DNA of 61,842 nucleotides from Candidatus Fimimorpha faecalis (GCA_018712075.1 DVHN01000056.1:1-61842); one strand, 5' to 3'. Shown: positions 1-8,894, numbered from the stretch's first letter. Translations and numbers: made by a program. Notes: generated from the sequence alone by a model not told the origin.

Positions 1-670
1 CTGCTGCATTTTCTTTATCTGCTGCATCCGTTAATCTTACCATATTATCTACTGCACTCTGTTTTTCTTCTGCCGATGCAACATCACTATTAATCACTTC
101 TAATAAGGCGTCTTTATTCATTCCTCGTACTTGTTCTCGGTTCAGTTTTACCTGAGCCATAAAATCTGCAACTGTTAATCCACTGGTCAAAACAGCTTCT
201 CCTGGATTTTCCAATACATCTGCCATATCCTGATCCAAGCTTTGAATCTCTTGTTCATTTTGTGTAACAGCTGCATCGGTATTTTCCATTGAAGCACTCG
301 TCGTTTCTGCAACCGTCTCCGAACTGCTTTCAGATGCTGTTGCAGCAGTTGTTGTTTCTGCCTGAGAAACCGCATCCGCACTACTTTCCTGTGCAGCCGA
401 TGTAGAAGCTGCTGCTTCGGAAGCAACTGTTTGAGATGCTGACTCCGCCACCGAGCTAGAAGCAGCAGCAGAGTTTTTTTCTTGTATCACTTCCTGATCG
501 GATACTGTTAAATTCCCCGCAATATATGTATCTCCACTTTGTGCTGCTTCATTTGCAGGATACAACTCACCAGCCCCATCTTTTCCAGCATAAGTAAGGT
601 AACCCGCCACTGCAATCATGATTGCCAGCGCTGACACTACAATTTGATTTCTTCGGAATGCTTTTTTCAT
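1..670 (-). CDS. spoIIIAH: Stage III sporulation protein AH (SpoIIIAH), C-terminus cut by window edge
   Basis: Last gene of the spoIIIA operon. SpoIIIAH sits in the mother-cell membrane and its extracellular domain pairs with forespore SpoIIQ to form the engulfment channel. The frame opens at 670 (ATG, with an AAAGGAG ribosome site 8-9 bases upstream) and stays open to base 1, so the C-terminal ring-building part is outside. Visible: a short basic N-terminus, one membrane helix (about residues 9-25), then a linker of roughly 60 residues very rich in Ala, Ser, Thr and Glu, then a helical segment. Identity rests on the position after AA-AG and the one-helix layout; the linker itself is not conserved. 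Confidence 0.9.
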   Translation of the reverse strand, partial: MKKAFRRNQIVVSALAIMIAVAGYLTYAGKDGAGELYPANEAAQSGDTYIAGNLTVSDQEVIQEKNSAAASSSVAESASQTVASEAAASTSAAQESSADAVSQAETTTAATASESSSETVAETTSASMENTDAAVTQNEQEIQSLDQDMADVLENPGEAVLTSGLTVADFMAQVKLNREQVRGMNKDALLEVINSDVASAEEKQSAVDNMVRLTDAADKENAA

Positions 671-694
671 AGATCATCCTACTCCTTTACTCTC

Positions 695-1282
695 TTAAAT
701 CTTTCTTTTTAATACTTTTATTTTATGAGGAGAAATATCAAATAATGCTTGTACTGCTTCATTTATTTCTGTGACAACGGAAGGTGAGTCCGCTCCATCT
801 GCCAAAACTACAACGCCCTCTACAATCGGATTGATTTCTTTAATGATATAAGGTTCTCCTCCCGAAGAATCTCCAATTAAGACGGTATCTTCTTTCCTTT
901 GTATTTCTTTACTAATTCTACTTCCCCCTTCCTTATCTTGTTCTGTTAAAGAATTTTCTGATTCCTCCACGTTTTTATCAATTACTTTTTCCTCCGAAGA
1001 TTTCAATGTAATCATTACTTCAGCGGTTCCAACTCCATCCATCTGTTCCAAAATTCGCTTCAACTTTTGTTCCAATTCTAATGCATAATCATTATCCTGT
1101 TCTGCTAATGTCTGTGTCATATCCTCTTTATCACTCGTTGTTTTTTTCGCAGGAATAGCAGCCAGGATTAAAAGAATTCCCGCCAAAACTAAGAGAATCC
1201 ACTTTTCTCCTCCCATCTTTTTTATTGTCATCCATAGAGGTTTTCTCTTATCCCCTTCTGATCCTTTATATTTTTCATCCAT
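695..1282 (-). CDS. spoIIIAG: Stage III sporulation protein AG (SpoIIIAG)
   Basis: Ring-forming component of the SpoIIIA-SpoIIQ feeding channel, anchored in the mother-cell membrane. The chosen start (MDEKYKG) at 1282 has an AAGGCGGGG site about 6 bases upstream; a longer frame to 1321 would overlap spoIIIAF and lacks a comparable site. One transmembrane helix lies at about residues 25-43 (WILLVLAGILLILAAIP), followed by a soluble region carrying the typical LEQKLKRILEQMDGVGTAEVMIT block and a C-terminal VVVLADGAD segment, as in the ring-building domain of this family. Length about 195 residues is normal. Co-transcribed with its neighbours. Confidence 0.92.
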   Translation of the reverse strand: MDEKYKGSEGDKRKPLWMTIKKMGGEKWILLVLAGILLILAAIPAKKTTSDKEDMTQTLAEQDNDYALELEQKLKRILEQMDGVGTAEVMITLKSSEEKVIDKNVEESENSLTEQDKEGGSRISKEIQRKEDTVLIGDSSGGEPYIIKEINPIVEGVVVLADGADSPSVVTEINEAVQALFDISPHKIKVLKRKI

Positions 1283-1296
1283 GCTTCGTCCCCGCC

Positions 1297-1863
1297 TTAT
1301 TTCTTTTTCATTATAATACACTTCTCTGCAACCTGATATTCTTTTGCAATTTCACGTTTCCATTGCTGCATTTGATCTTCCTGTTTATGAACCGCCTCTC
1401 CCTTTTCAATTACAATGGGCGCAACAATAAAATCTTCTTCCTCCCTATCTTCCAAATAAATTTGCATTTGCTGTATTACACCAAAATTCTCCTCTTTCCC
1501 CCATTGGATTTCTAACTCCACAATATTCCATCCTTTTTCATTTGCACAAGTGCTTAATTCCTCTTGAATCTGTGCCTGATAGGCATCCAAAATAGCCTGA
1601 TTTCTTTGCTCTTCTACCTCCTTTAACTCAGGCAGTTCTTCTATTTGATTTGTCACAGCAGGATAAAATTGAAAATATTCATTCAACAAAGAATCTTGTT
1701 GGATTAATTTTAGCAGTGGACGTGCAACTAAAACGGCTAAAACCAGCCCTAAAAACAGCTGCACATACTTCTTATATTTTTCTGACGGAATAACTGCCAG
1801 AACAATTGAAATTAAAATTAAATAAATCACAATATTCCGAATCCAGGATAAAATAAAGTCCAT
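1297..1863 (-). CDS. spoIIIAF: Stage III sporulation protein AF (SpoIIIAF)
   Basis: Membrane protein of the spoIIIA operon with a C-terminal soluble domain related to the ring-building fold. The start MDFILSW at 1863 follows a GGGAGGAT site by about 9 bases and places the gene just after spoIIIAE; the longer frame to 1905 overlaps AE and is not needed. Two hydrophobic helices occupy about residues 5-50 (NIVIYLILISIVLAVIP and a VQLFLGLVLAVLVARPL segment). The remaining ~130 residues are charged and end in a Lys-rich tail. Length 188 residues suits the family. Confidence 0.9.
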   Translation of the reverse strand: MDFILSWIRNIVIYLILISIVLAVIPSEKYKKYVQLFLGLVLAVLVARPLLKLIQQDSLLNEYFQFYPAVTNQIEELPELKEVEEQRNQAILDAYQAQIQEELSTCANEKGWNIVELEIQWGKEENFGVIQQMQIYLEDREEEDFIVAPIVIEKGEAVHKQEDQMQQWKREIAKEYQVAEKCIIMKKK

Positions 1864-1868
1864 TTTCG

Positions 1869-2981
1869 CTATCCTCCCAAATAGCTTAGGTTTGTAGTTT
1901 GACAAACAACCACTATGGTAATGAAAAACAGAAATCCTGATACAAAAACAACCCGTATCAATAATTTACTTCCCTCCGCTACCGCAGTAATGGAATTACT
2001 CATCCGTTCATCTGAAATAGGCTGAATAATGGCAGCCGCAATATAATAAAAAACTGTAATCACTGCTAATTGAAGTAATGGAATAACCGTAATGACAACT
2101 ATTACAATTAATGCAGCAGTTCCAATCCCATTTTTTATTAGAATCCCCCCTCCAATTACCATTTGTGAAATAGCTGAAGCACTATCTCCCACCCCTGGAA
2201 TGATCTTTACAGCCTTTTGAATCGCATTTGTTTTTATTGCATCTGCAAACGGAAGAACCAAACCTTGGATTACCTGTATTCCCAATACAACTCCGAGAAT
2301 CGTTTTTATTCCCCATTCGACGATTAATTTTAATAGTTCCGCCGTCTTGGACAAATAATCTTTTTCTGAAATCTGATTCACAAACAACAATGTTATGTAC
2401 ATTCCAATCATTGGAATTACTATATTTTTTAAGACCCATTCCATAATTGAAATAATTCCAAACGCAGTTTCATAAAACGCCGCCGATGTCAAACTTTCAC
2501 CTACAAATGTAACCGCTAGAAAAAAAGTTGGTAAAAGTACCTTCATAAATCCTAAGATTGTATCCAGCATAACTGTTGCAATGGATATGGCCGCCGAAAA
2601 AGCTACTGCCAGCAATCCAATCATTAATAAATAGGTAATAAAAAAACCTGTCTCGGAAATATCACTATTCCGAAATACCGAAGAAAAATTTGTAAATACA
2701 GCCCCAATTACGGCAATTAAAATAACATTTAAAAGTATCGTCCGATTCGCTTCTATTTCCGAAAAAAGAAGTTGATATCCCCACTCTAATCCAGTTGAAA
2801 CAATTGACTCACTATCTCCACTCATTAATTCTGTTACGATCTCTGCAAAATTTAGCTTTGTATCTGGCAATTCTTCTTCTAGAAAACTCTGAATTTCTGA
2901 GAAATCATATTCCTCTAATGAAGGAAGATCGTCTATATATGTGGTAATTGTTAATAACCACATACATAATCCAATTAACAT
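1869..2981 (-). CDS. spoIIIAE: Stage III sporulation protein AE (SpoIIIAE)
   Basis: Polytopic membrane protein of the SpoIIIA channel complex, thought to form or gate the export part in the mother-cell membrane. About 370 residues with an N-terminal signal-like helix, an acidic stretch (SLEEYDFSEIQSFLEEE) and seven or so hydrophobic helices. Two in-frame ATG codons exist (2987 and 2981); the AAGGAGG site lies only two bases before the first and eight before the second, so the second is preferred. Shadow frames inside it were ignored. Position between AD and AF supports the call. Confidence 0.93.
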   Translation of the reverse strand: MLIGLCMWLLTITTYIDDLPSLEEYDFSEIQSFLEEELPDTKLNFAEIVTELMSGDSESIVSTGLEWGYQLLFSEIEANRTILLNVILIAVIGAVFTNFSSVFRNSDISETGFFITYLLMIGLLAVAFSAAISIATVMLDTILGFMKVLLPTFFLAVTFVGESLTSAAFYETAFGIISIMEWVLKNIVIPMIGMYITLLFVNQISEKDYLSKTAELLKLIVEWGIKTILGVVLGIQVIQGLVLPFADAIKTNAIQKAVKIIPGVGDSASAISQMVIGGGILIKNGIGTAALIVIVVITVIPLLQLAVITVFYYIAAAIIQPISDERMSNSITAVAEGSKLLIRVVFVSGFLFFITIVVVCQTTNLSYLGG

Positions 2982-3041
2982 TTTCATTTCCTCCTTCCAT
3001 ACTATGAGCTGAAATAAAGTGAAGTATTTTTGTTTCGCATG

Positions 3042-3422
3042 TCACTGAATCAATTGCGTTACAGTATCTAATAACGCCAATAAAATGGGAATACTCAATA
3101 CAAGAATGGAAAGTTTTGCAAATAACTCAATCTGACCTCCAATTGCATTATATCCACAATCACGACATACATCTGCTCCAAATTCTGCAATATAAGTAAT
3201 CCCAATAATTTTAATCAATGTTCCGACATATCCAGAATCTAAGTTTACATAAGATTGTATTTTATGTATTGTCTCCACAATAAGATGAATTTGACTGATT
3301 GCAAATGCAAAAATTAGTATCCCTGCGGCAAGAGCCAAATAACCGCTGTATTCTGGTTTCATTTCTTTTAATTGGAGAGCTAAGAGTGCCGCTCCAATTC
3401 CGATTAAAGCAACGGCAACCAT
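3042..3422 (-). CDS. spoIIIAD: Stage III sporulation protein AD (SpoIIIAD)
   Basis: Small integral membrane protein of the SpoIIIA complex, 126 residues, the usual size for AD. Hydrophobic segments at about 1-17, 27-48, 65-85 and 105-124 suggest three to four membrane helices. The segment IIGITYIAEFGADVCRDCG in the middle is characteristic of the family. Start at 3422 has a GGAGG site seven bases upstream. It sits eleven bases after spoIIIAC in the operon. Confidence 0.93.
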   Translation of the reverse strand: MVAVALIGIGAALLALQLKEMKPEYSGYLALAAGILIFAFAISQIHLIVETIHKIQSYVNLDSGYVGTLIKIIGITYIAEFGADVCRDCGYNAIGGQIELFAKLSILVLSIPILLALLDTVTQLIQ

Positions 3423-3433
3423 AATGTTACCTC

Positions 3434-3628
3434 CTATAAAGAGAACAGTTTTTTCATAGTTTCAAATAAATCATAGATAAATGGTACAATCCAGAATAAT
3501 ACGAGAATTAAGCCTGCTAAACTTGTCAGAAAGGCATGTTCTTCTCTTCCGCTCTGTTTTAACACTTGACTGACAACCGATACTAAAATTCCGACTGCCG
3601 CAATTTTAAATATTAGACTTACATCCAT
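3434..3628 (-). CDS. spoIIIAC: Stage III sporulation protein AC (SpoIIIAC)
   Basis: Very small membrane protein of the SpoIIIA complex, about 64 residues with two hydrophobic helices and a connecting polar loop (QSGREEHAF). The family normally begins MDVSLIFKIA, which corresponds to base 3628, with a GAAAGGATGG site about 9 bases before it; the longer open frame to 3676 adds a charged extension with no family counterpart. Part of the tight AA-AH operon. Confidence 0.92.
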   Translation of the reverse strand: MDVSLIFKIAAVGILVSVVSQVLKQSGREEHAFLTSLAGLILVLFWIVPFIYDLFETMKKLFSL

Positions 3629-3698
3629 GCATCTTCCATCCTTTCTGCCTTCCTGATATTCAAGACTCGCTTGCAAGTCCTCCCCCTATCTAATAAAT

Positions 3699-4220
3699 TC
3701 ATAGTAATAAGATAACGATAAAAATTCCTGATAATACTCCAATTAATCGACTCATTCGACATTTTTCTGGCAACATCTTATACAAAGTTTCTTCCCTCTG
3801 TTCTAATTGCGTAAGAAATAACTGAATGGTATTCAATTGCATTTCTTTATCCAAGTACCCCATTTTTTCTCCAACTGAAAGAAAAATTGCTTTATCTTCC
3901 TTTGTCAATGCTGAATTTCGCCAATATTTTTCTATATTATCTGCCCATATGAAAAAAAACGGATGTCCGCTTCCCTCATTTAAAGCACGAGATAACTCCA
4001 TGGAAAACATTTGGATTCTTCCGCTGCAATGATTTCCAATCGACCAAAAACTTTCTGAAAAATTCCCCTCCTTATATTTAATTTCTCCATACAACATATG
4101 CATAAGATGTTCAATTTGTCCAAGTTCTTCCATTCGTTTTTTATAATTTGCAGCCCACCAGAAACCAAAGAAGGATGTACCCGCTATAACAAGACAGGCT
4201 CCCATAATTTCCAATATCAT
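3699..4220 (-). CDS. spoIIIAB: Stage III sporulation protein AB (SpoIIIAB)
   Basis: SpoIIIAB is a membrane-bound partner of the SpoIIIAA ATPase and resembles GspF-type secretion platform proteins. 173 residues; a membrane helix at the N-terminus (MILEIMGACLVIAGTSFFGF), a soluble helical domain, and a second hydrophobic helix at the extreme C-terminus (LIGVLSGIFIVILLL), as in the family. The motif EIKYKEGNFSESF matches the usual region. Its start lies two bases after the spoIIIAA stop, so translation is probably coupled. Confidence 0.93.
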   Translation of the reverse strand: MILEIMGACLVIAGTSFFGFWWAANYKKRMEELGQIEHLMHMLYGEIKYKEGNFSESFWSIGNHCSGRIQMFSMELSRALNEGSGHPFFFIWADNIEKYWRNSALTKEDKAIFLSVGEKMGYLDKEMQLNTIQLFLTQLEQREETLYKMLPEKCRMSRLIGVLSGIFIVILLL

Positions 4221-4222
4221 AT

Positions 4223-5191
4223 CTATTTTTCAACGTCCTTTCTCTCATGATAAAGCGGATTTCCCATTGCATCGAAAATACCTGCTACATGCCCCACTTG
4301 TCCACAAGAATCCAATAAAATATAACGTTCAAACATTTTTTCTTCTATCATCTTTCTTAACACAGGTTTCTGTTTTACATCTTCCATAGAACTTCCATGA
4401 ATCGTTGCAATCATTTTGCATCCGCAATTGGAAGCATACTCAATTGCTTCTAATTCTTCCCTGCTTCCGACTTCATCAATCGCAATGACCTGAGGAGACA
4501 TCGTTCGTATTAGCATCATCATTCCTTTCGCTTTTGGACAACAATCCAATACATCGGTTCGAATTCCCAGTTCATTTTGCGGTTCTCCCATATAACAAGC
4601 TCCAATTTCAGAACGCTCATCCACTACTCCAACCGTAATCCCTTCGGTTCGATCGGTTCCATTCGAAATCTGACGTACTAAGTCACGCAGCAATGTAGTT
4701 TTTCCACAGCGTGGAGGAGAAACAATTAATGTTTGCATTACTTTTCCATGCTGCATAATATAAGGAAGAATCTGATCGGCACATCCTTTTATTTCGTGAG
4801 CTAAACGAATATTTAAAAAAGAAATATATTTCATACTTCGTATAACATCTCCATCTGTCACCGTTTTCCCAGCAATTCCAACTCGATGTCCACCCTGAAT
4901 TGTAATAAAGCCTTGCCGAATTTCATCTTCATATGCATAGAGGGAATAATTTCCAATTAATTCCATTGTTTCTCTTAAATCTTCTCTCGATACACGATAC
5001 GCTTCTCTTTCTGCTTGACTCACTCTTCCATCTCTTGTCACATAATACTCTTTATTTTTATAGCAAATAAAAAGAGGAGCATGAATTCTTAGACGAATTT
5101 CCTGAACTTGTTCAAAATCAATTCCTGTCTGTGCCAATGCCCCTCGAATATTATGAGAAAAAATTTTTAATAACTGCTCTCTCTTATTCAT
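4223..5191 (-). CDS. spoIIIAA: Stage III sporulation protein AA (SpoIIIAA), ATPase
   Basis: Cytoplasmic ATPase, related to type II/IV secretion ATPases, that is proposed to power the SpoIIIA-SpoIIQ channel from the mother cell. A Walker A motif PPRCGKTT lies near residue 160 and a Walker B-like stretch VIAIDEVGSREE near residue 235. Two ATG codons compete: the one at 5197 touches the AGGAGG site while the one at 5191 is six bases away, so 5191 is taken. It is the first gene of the operon. The 200-base divergent region upstream should hold its promoter (sigma-E in relatives), but I could not pick a convincing sigma-E box. Confidence 0.95.
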   Translation of the reverse strand: MNKREQLLKIFSHNIRGALAQTGIDFEQVQEIRLRIHAPLFICYKNKEYYVTRDGRVSQAEREAYRVSREDLRETMELIGNYSLYAYEDEIRQGFITIQGGHRVGIAGKTVTDGDVIRSMKYISFLNIRLAHEIKGCADQILPYIMQHGKVMQTLIVSPPRCGKTTLLRDLVRQISNGTDRTEGITVGVVDERSEIGACYMGEPQNELGIRTDVLDCCPKAKGMMMLIRTMSPQVIAIDEVGSREELEAIEYASNCGCKMIATIHGSSMEDVKQKPVLRKMIEEKMFERYILLDSCGQVGHVAGIFDAMGNPLYHERKDVEK

Positions 5192-5346
5192 AGGCATCCT
5201 CCTTTATCACAATATATTGTCCCATTAAAAAAAATATACCTAGTGTTTTTATTCCTTTGATCGTTAGAATCAGGGAAAGATATTCTCTTTTCTAACCATA
5301 CCTTCTCAACACGCCTATTATAGTGCAATACCGACAATTTTTTCTC

Positions 5347-5375
5347 TTTTCAAAGAGTCGTTTTTGTGTTATACT
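5347..5375 (+). promoter_or_regulatory. Sigma-A-type promoter of the PfkB kinase gene
   Basis: Extended -10 TGTTATACT (hexamer TATACT at 5370-5375) with a weak -35 TTTTCA at 5347-5352, spacer 17. It lies about 30 bases before the kinase start, in the divergent gap with spoIIIAA. Read directly; activity is inferred. Confidence 0.6.
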
Positions 5376-5407
5376 CATAGAAAAAGATTAGAAAGGTTGG
5401 TATTTTT

Positions 5408-6331
5408 ATGAATATAATGATTTCAGGCCTAACCAATATGGAAACAACCTTAAAAATACGTGAGTTTCCAGTTCCATATTATGCCGTAGACTATCCTTTT
5501 TTCGGCATTCGTTCCCATGTTTCTGGTGTTGCCTACAACCTGGCAAAAGCACTTTCCATGCTTGGCAATAATATTAATCTCTTCTCTATGATCGGAAATG
5601 ACTATGAGGGTGACCGCATTCTCCATCAACTTACGGAAGACGGAATTAATACTAGTTATATCCAACATTCTTTAACAGAAACACCAACTTCCGTTATTTT
5701 GTATGACAATTTTGGAAAAAGGCAAGTATACTCTGATTTAAAGGATATTCAAGAAAAAGAATTTGATTTGAACTGTATCAGTGATCTTGTAAAACAAAGT
5801 GATCTTGTAGTTGCTTGTAACATTAATTTCAATCGTCCTTTGCTCAAGTACGCAAAATCACTTAGAAAAACAATTGCTACTGATGTACATGTTTTAAATA
5901 ATATTCACGATGAATATAACTTTGAATTCATGGAATATGCCGATATTTTATTTTTAAGCGATGAACAACTGCCTTATCGAGCAGACCAGTTTATAAGAGA
6001 CTTAAAAGATACATATACTTGTAAAATCATTGTATTGGGACAAGGCGAGAAAGGAGCCATGCTTTATGACCGAGGTAGTGATAAATTATATCACTTAGAT
6101 CCTGTCACTGTATTTCCTGTCGTTAATACAGTTGGAGCAGGAGACGCTCTATTTTCCAGTTTCTTAAATTATTATGGAAAAGGATACGATCCAATCACTG
6201 CCTTAAAGTTTGCTGAATTATTCGCAGCGAAAAAAATCAGTTTTAGTGGTGCATCCATAGGATTTATAACTGAAGAAGAGCTTACAAAGCTCTATTCTGA
6301 ATATGAAATCCGAACTTATGAACTACTATAA
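5408..6331 (+). CDS. PfkB-family carbohydrate/nucleoside kinase, substrate unknown
   Basis: ATP-dependent kinase of the ribokinase/PfkB superfamily, 307 residues, which is the usual length. The second PfkB signature is clear: NTVGAGDALFSSF with the catalytic base Asp246 in GAGD. The first signature region is GVAYNLAKALSMLGNNINLFSMIGND near residue 40-65, where sugar kinases bind their substrate. No sugar transporter or sugar-specific partner lies next to it, so ribose, fructose, adenosine or pseudouridine cannot be told apart. It is a single-gene unit between two minus-strand operons, with its own promoter and a bidirectional terminator after it. Confidence 0.85.
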   Translation: MNIMISGLTNMETTLKIREFPVPYYAVDYPFFGIRSHVSGVAYNLAKALSMLGNNINLFSMIGNDYEGDRILHQLTEDGINTSYIQHSLTETPTSVILYDNFGKRQVYSDLKDIQEKEFDLNCISDLVKQSDLVVACNINFNRPLLKYAKSLRKTIATDVHVLNNIHDEYNFEFMEYADILFLSDEQLPYRADQFIRDLKDTYTCKIIVLGQGEKGAMLYDRGSDKLYHLDPVTVFPVVNTVGAGDALFSSFLNYYGKGYDPITALKFAELFAAKKISFSGASIGFITEEELTKLYSEYEIRTYELL

Positions 6332-6370
6332 TTAGGAAAGATTATGTTAGTTACAATTTTGTTCCATTGC

Positions 6371-6406
6371 AAAAAGAGGGCTGCTGCAAATTTTGCAGCG
6401 ACCCTC
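6371..6406. terminator. Bidirectional intrinsic terminator
   Basis: Stem GAGGG...CCCTC enclosing GCTGCA/TGCAGC, at 6376-6406. Read on the minus strand it is followed by a run of five T (bases 6375-6371), so it ends the 6407-6865 gene; on the plus strand the T-rich stretch after it can end the kinase transcript. Confidence 0.75.
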
Positions 6407-6865
6407 CTATTTATTTTCTTTCATATATTGTTCCATAATCTCTGCTGCCTGCATAACAACTGCAACACAGGGACGTTGTTGATAATACTGTTCGGTACGC
6501 TCTTCTGGAACTGGATTTGTATCGACTGGTTTTTTCATTCTTTTTTCCAAAAGTTCTCTGCAAATAATTGTTCCATTCTTTTCTCGAAAGCGTGCAGCAA
6601 GCGTTTGAATTCGCTTATAATGTTCTGCCTTTTCTTCTCTTGCTTTTGGATCACTATAACCATATGCCAACCCTGCAATCAAAAACATTCCTGACACTGT
6701 ACCACAGACTTCTCTTAACCGTCCCATTCCTGCTCCAAAAGAAGACGCTAGTTTCATTGCCGTTTCCTTTTCCATTCCAAGCTCTTGTGCAAAAGCTCCG
6801 ACTACTGACTGTGAGCAATTATAGCCTTCCATAAACAATTCTCTGGCTTTTTCTGCGTGTGTCAT
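6407..6865 (-). CDS. C_GCAxxG_C_C family protein (putative redox-active protein)
   Basis: Belongs to the small cysteine-rich family named for its C-GCAxxG-C-C pattern. Visible cysteines: YNCSQSV near residue 17, the SSFGAGMGRLREVCG block near 42-55, IICRE near 100 and RPCVAVV near 132. The pattern suggests metal or redox binding, but the biochemical role is unknown in the family. 152 residues is typical. Start at 6865 is preceded by AAGAGG about 7 bases away. It is the last gene of the proB-proA-rlmH run. Confidence 0.85.
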   Translation of the reverse strand: MTHAEKARELFMEGYNCSQSVVGAFAQELGMEKETAMKLASSFGAGMGRLREVCGTVSGMFLIAGLAYGYSDPKAREEKAEHYKRIQTLAARFREKNGTIICRELLEKRMKKPVDTNPVPEERTEQYYQQRPCVAVVMQAAEIMEQYMKENK

Positions 6866-6886
6866 AGCTAACCTCTTTTCTATTTG

Positions 6887-7117
6887 TTATTTATTTTTAA
6901 AAAAGTCTAACACTGCCAACACAATTCCTATTGCACAGTACACTTTAAATAAACTTCCTGCAATCCGTACAATCCAGCCAACAAGTGGAAGAATTGAAAA
7001 CACTCCAGCCACAAAACTCATGGCATATGCAGCTACTAGATAAATTCCGCAAACGACTGCAAGTGTTACAATGTTTCCTCTTTTTACGCCTCTTCCAATT
7101 GGAAATATTTCATTCAT
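6887..7117 (-). CDS. Small hypothetical membrane protein
   Basis: 76 residues, not recognised by name. After a short polar N-terminus there is a long hydrophobic stretch (about residues 16-40), a Pro/Gly turn (ILPLVGWIVRIAG) and a second hydrophobic stretch to about residue 70, ending FFKNK. This suggests two or three membrane helices with a basic C-terminal tail. The AAAGGG site is well placed before the ATG at 7117. It lies 41 bases after rlmH and 21 bases before the next gene, so it is probably part of the same transcript. Confidence 0.65.
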   Translation of the reverse strand: MNEIFPIGRGVKRGNIVTLAVVCGIYLVAAYAMSFVAGVFSILPLVGWIVRIAGSLFKVYCAIGIVLAVLDFFKNK

Positions 7118-7158
7118 AGCAATTCCCTTTCTAAAAACATGCAGCGAGAACTCCTTTC

Positions 7159-7638
7159 TTATTTATGGTATGGTTCATGATTCATAATACGATAACTTCG
7201 ATAAATCTGCTCTAGTAAGATTACCCTCATCATTTGATGTGGAAATGTCATCTTGGAAAAACTCAGCCATTCCTCTGCACGCTCCAAAACAGATTCTGAT
7301 AACCCTAGAGATCCTCCAATTACAAATACAATATGAAAGACTCCTCTCACTGCAAGCTGTTCCATTTTTTTTGACAATTGAATGGAATCTGGCATATTTC
7401 CCTCAATCGCAAGTGCAATCACATAGGCATCGGATGGAATTTTACTTAAAATCCTCATTCCTTCTTTTTCTTTTATCTGATTTTCCAACGCCCATCCTGC
7501 TCCATCTGGAGTTTTTTCATCTGCAACTTCAATTATTGTAAGCTTGCAATATCGACTCAGACGTTTGATGTATTCCTGAATTGCCATATTCCAATACTTT
7601 TCTTTAATTTTCCCAACTGCCAAAATTGTTATTTTCAC
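7159..7638 (-). CDS. rlmH: 23S rRNA (pseudouridine1915-N3)-methyltransferase RlmH
   Basis: SPOUT-class methyltransferase that methylates pseudouridine 1915 in helix 69 of 23S rRNA, acting on assembled 70S ribosomes. 159 residues, the standard length. Family landmarks: N-terminal KITILAVGKIKEKYW, the SAM-binding knot FVIGGSLGLSESV, and the C-terminal EQIYRSYRIMNHEPYHK. The start is a GTG at 7638 with AAGAGG upstream. It follows proA by eleven bases. Confidence 0.96.
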   Translation of the reverse strand: MKITILAVGKIKEKYWNMAIQEYIKRLSRYCKLTIIEVADEKTPDGAGWALENQIKEKEGMRILSKIPSDAYVIALAIEGNMPDSIQLSKKMEQLAVRGVFHIVFVIGGSLGLSESVLERAEEWLSFSKMTFPHQMMRVILLEQIYRSYRIMNHEPYHK

Positions 7639-7649
7639 TCAAAAACCTC

Positions 7650-8894
7650 TTATTCTCTAATTTGTCCATTTCCATAAATAATGTACTTTGTAGATGTCAA
7701 TGCATTTAGCCCCATTGGACCTCTTGCATGTAATTTTTGTGTACTAATTCCGATTTCTGCTCCAAATCCAAATTCAAATCCATCCGTAAAGCGAGTTGAA
7801 GCATTTACATAAACAGCAGCTGCATCAATTTCATTTAAAAATTTCTGAGCACGCTCATAGCTTTTTGTAATAATCGCTTCCGAATGCTTTGTATTATACT
7901 TATTAATATGGGCAATCGCCTCATCAATCGAAAATACCGTCTTTATTGAGATAATGCGATCCAGATATTCGGTTCCCCAATCTTCTTCACTAGCCAAATG
8001 AATGGAGGTCGCTGCGGCACAGGCTGCCTCATCTCCTCTCATTTCAATTGATTTGGCAGAAAAACGCTCCGCTAATCGTTTAATAAACGTATTGGCAACT
8101 GCCTTATGCACAACCAATGATTCACATGCGTTGCAAACTCCCGTTCTTTGTGTCTTTGCATTATCCACAATATTTAACGCCATATCCAAATCTGCAAATT
8201 CATCCACATAAATATGACAATTTCCTGTTCCAGTCTCAATTACTGGCACAGTACTATTTTCCACGACAGTGTGAATCAATCCTGCTCCGCCTCTTGGAAT
8301 CAAAACATCAATATACCCATTCATCTTCATCATCATACGTGCCGTTTCTCTGCTTGTATCAGTAATTAACTGAATACTATCACGATTCTGTCCTACTGAT
8401 TCCAAAGCATCTTGAATTACATTTACAATTGCTGTATTGGAATGAATGGCATCACTTCCGCCTCTTAGAATTACCGCATTTCCAGTTTTAAAACAAAGTC
8501 CAAATGCATCAGCTGTTACGTTTGGTCGTGACTCATAAATAATACCAATTACCCCAATTGGCACCCTCTTTTGTCCAATCATTAGTCCATTCGGACGACG
8601 TTTCATCGAAATTACTTCTCCAATTGGATCTTCCAAACCTACAATTTGATACAGCCCTTCTGCCATTGCCTGAATTCGTTGTTCTGTCAGACGAAGACGA
8701 TCCACAAGAGATTCTTTCATCCCGTTCTCCACTGCCGCTGCAATATCTTCCTCATTTGCCTTTAAAATTTGACTCATTTGAGCAATCAGTGCATCGGCCG
8801 CCGCAGTCAATCCCTGATTTTTTTCTGTAACTCCGAGCACATTTAACTCTGTCGCTGCTTTTCTGGCTTTTTCTCCTATTTCAATTAAATTCAT
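7650..8894 (-). CDS. proA: Glutamate-5-semialdehyde dehydrogenase (gamma-glutamyl phosphate reductase)
   Basis: Second step of proline synthesis: NADPH-dependent reduction of gamma-glutamyl phosphate. About 414 residues, full length. The catalytic cysteine lies in TGVCNACES near residue 250, and the C-terminal [20 protein letters not shown] is a family hallmark. The ATG at 8894 sits seven bases after GAGGAGG and overlaps the stop of the upstream formyl-THF ligase by four bases (ATGA), implying coupled translation. proB is two genes upstream in the same run. Confidence 0.97.
   Translation of the reverse strand: MNLIEIGEKARKAATELNVLGVTEKNQGLTAAADALIAQMSQILKANEEDIAAAVENGMKESLVDRLRLTEQRIQAMAEGLYQIVGLEDPIGEVISMKRRPNGLMIGQKRVPIGVIGIIYESRPNVTADAFGLCFKTGNAVILRGGSDAIHSNTAIVNVIQDALESVGQNRDSIQLITDTSRETARMMMKMNGYIDVLIPRGGAGLIHTVVENSTVPVIETGTGNCHIYVDEFADLDMALNIVDNAKTQRTGVCNACESLVVHKAVANTFIKRLAERFSAKSIEMRGDEAACAAATSIHLASEEDWGTEYLDRIISIKTVFSIDEAIAHINKYNTKHSEAIITKSYERAQKFLNEIDAAAVYVNASTRFTDGFEFGFGAEIGISTQKLHARGPMGLNALTSTKYIIYGNGQIRE

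Noticed and set aside
2182-2446. Short frames inside spoIIIAE on both strands
   Set aside because: Shadows of the long, conserved spoIIIAE frame.
5192-5407. Sigma-E promoter of the spoIIIA operon
   Set aside because: The nearest candidate (GAATATC with a CGATCAAA-like box) matches the CATACAAT consensus poorly, so it is not listed.
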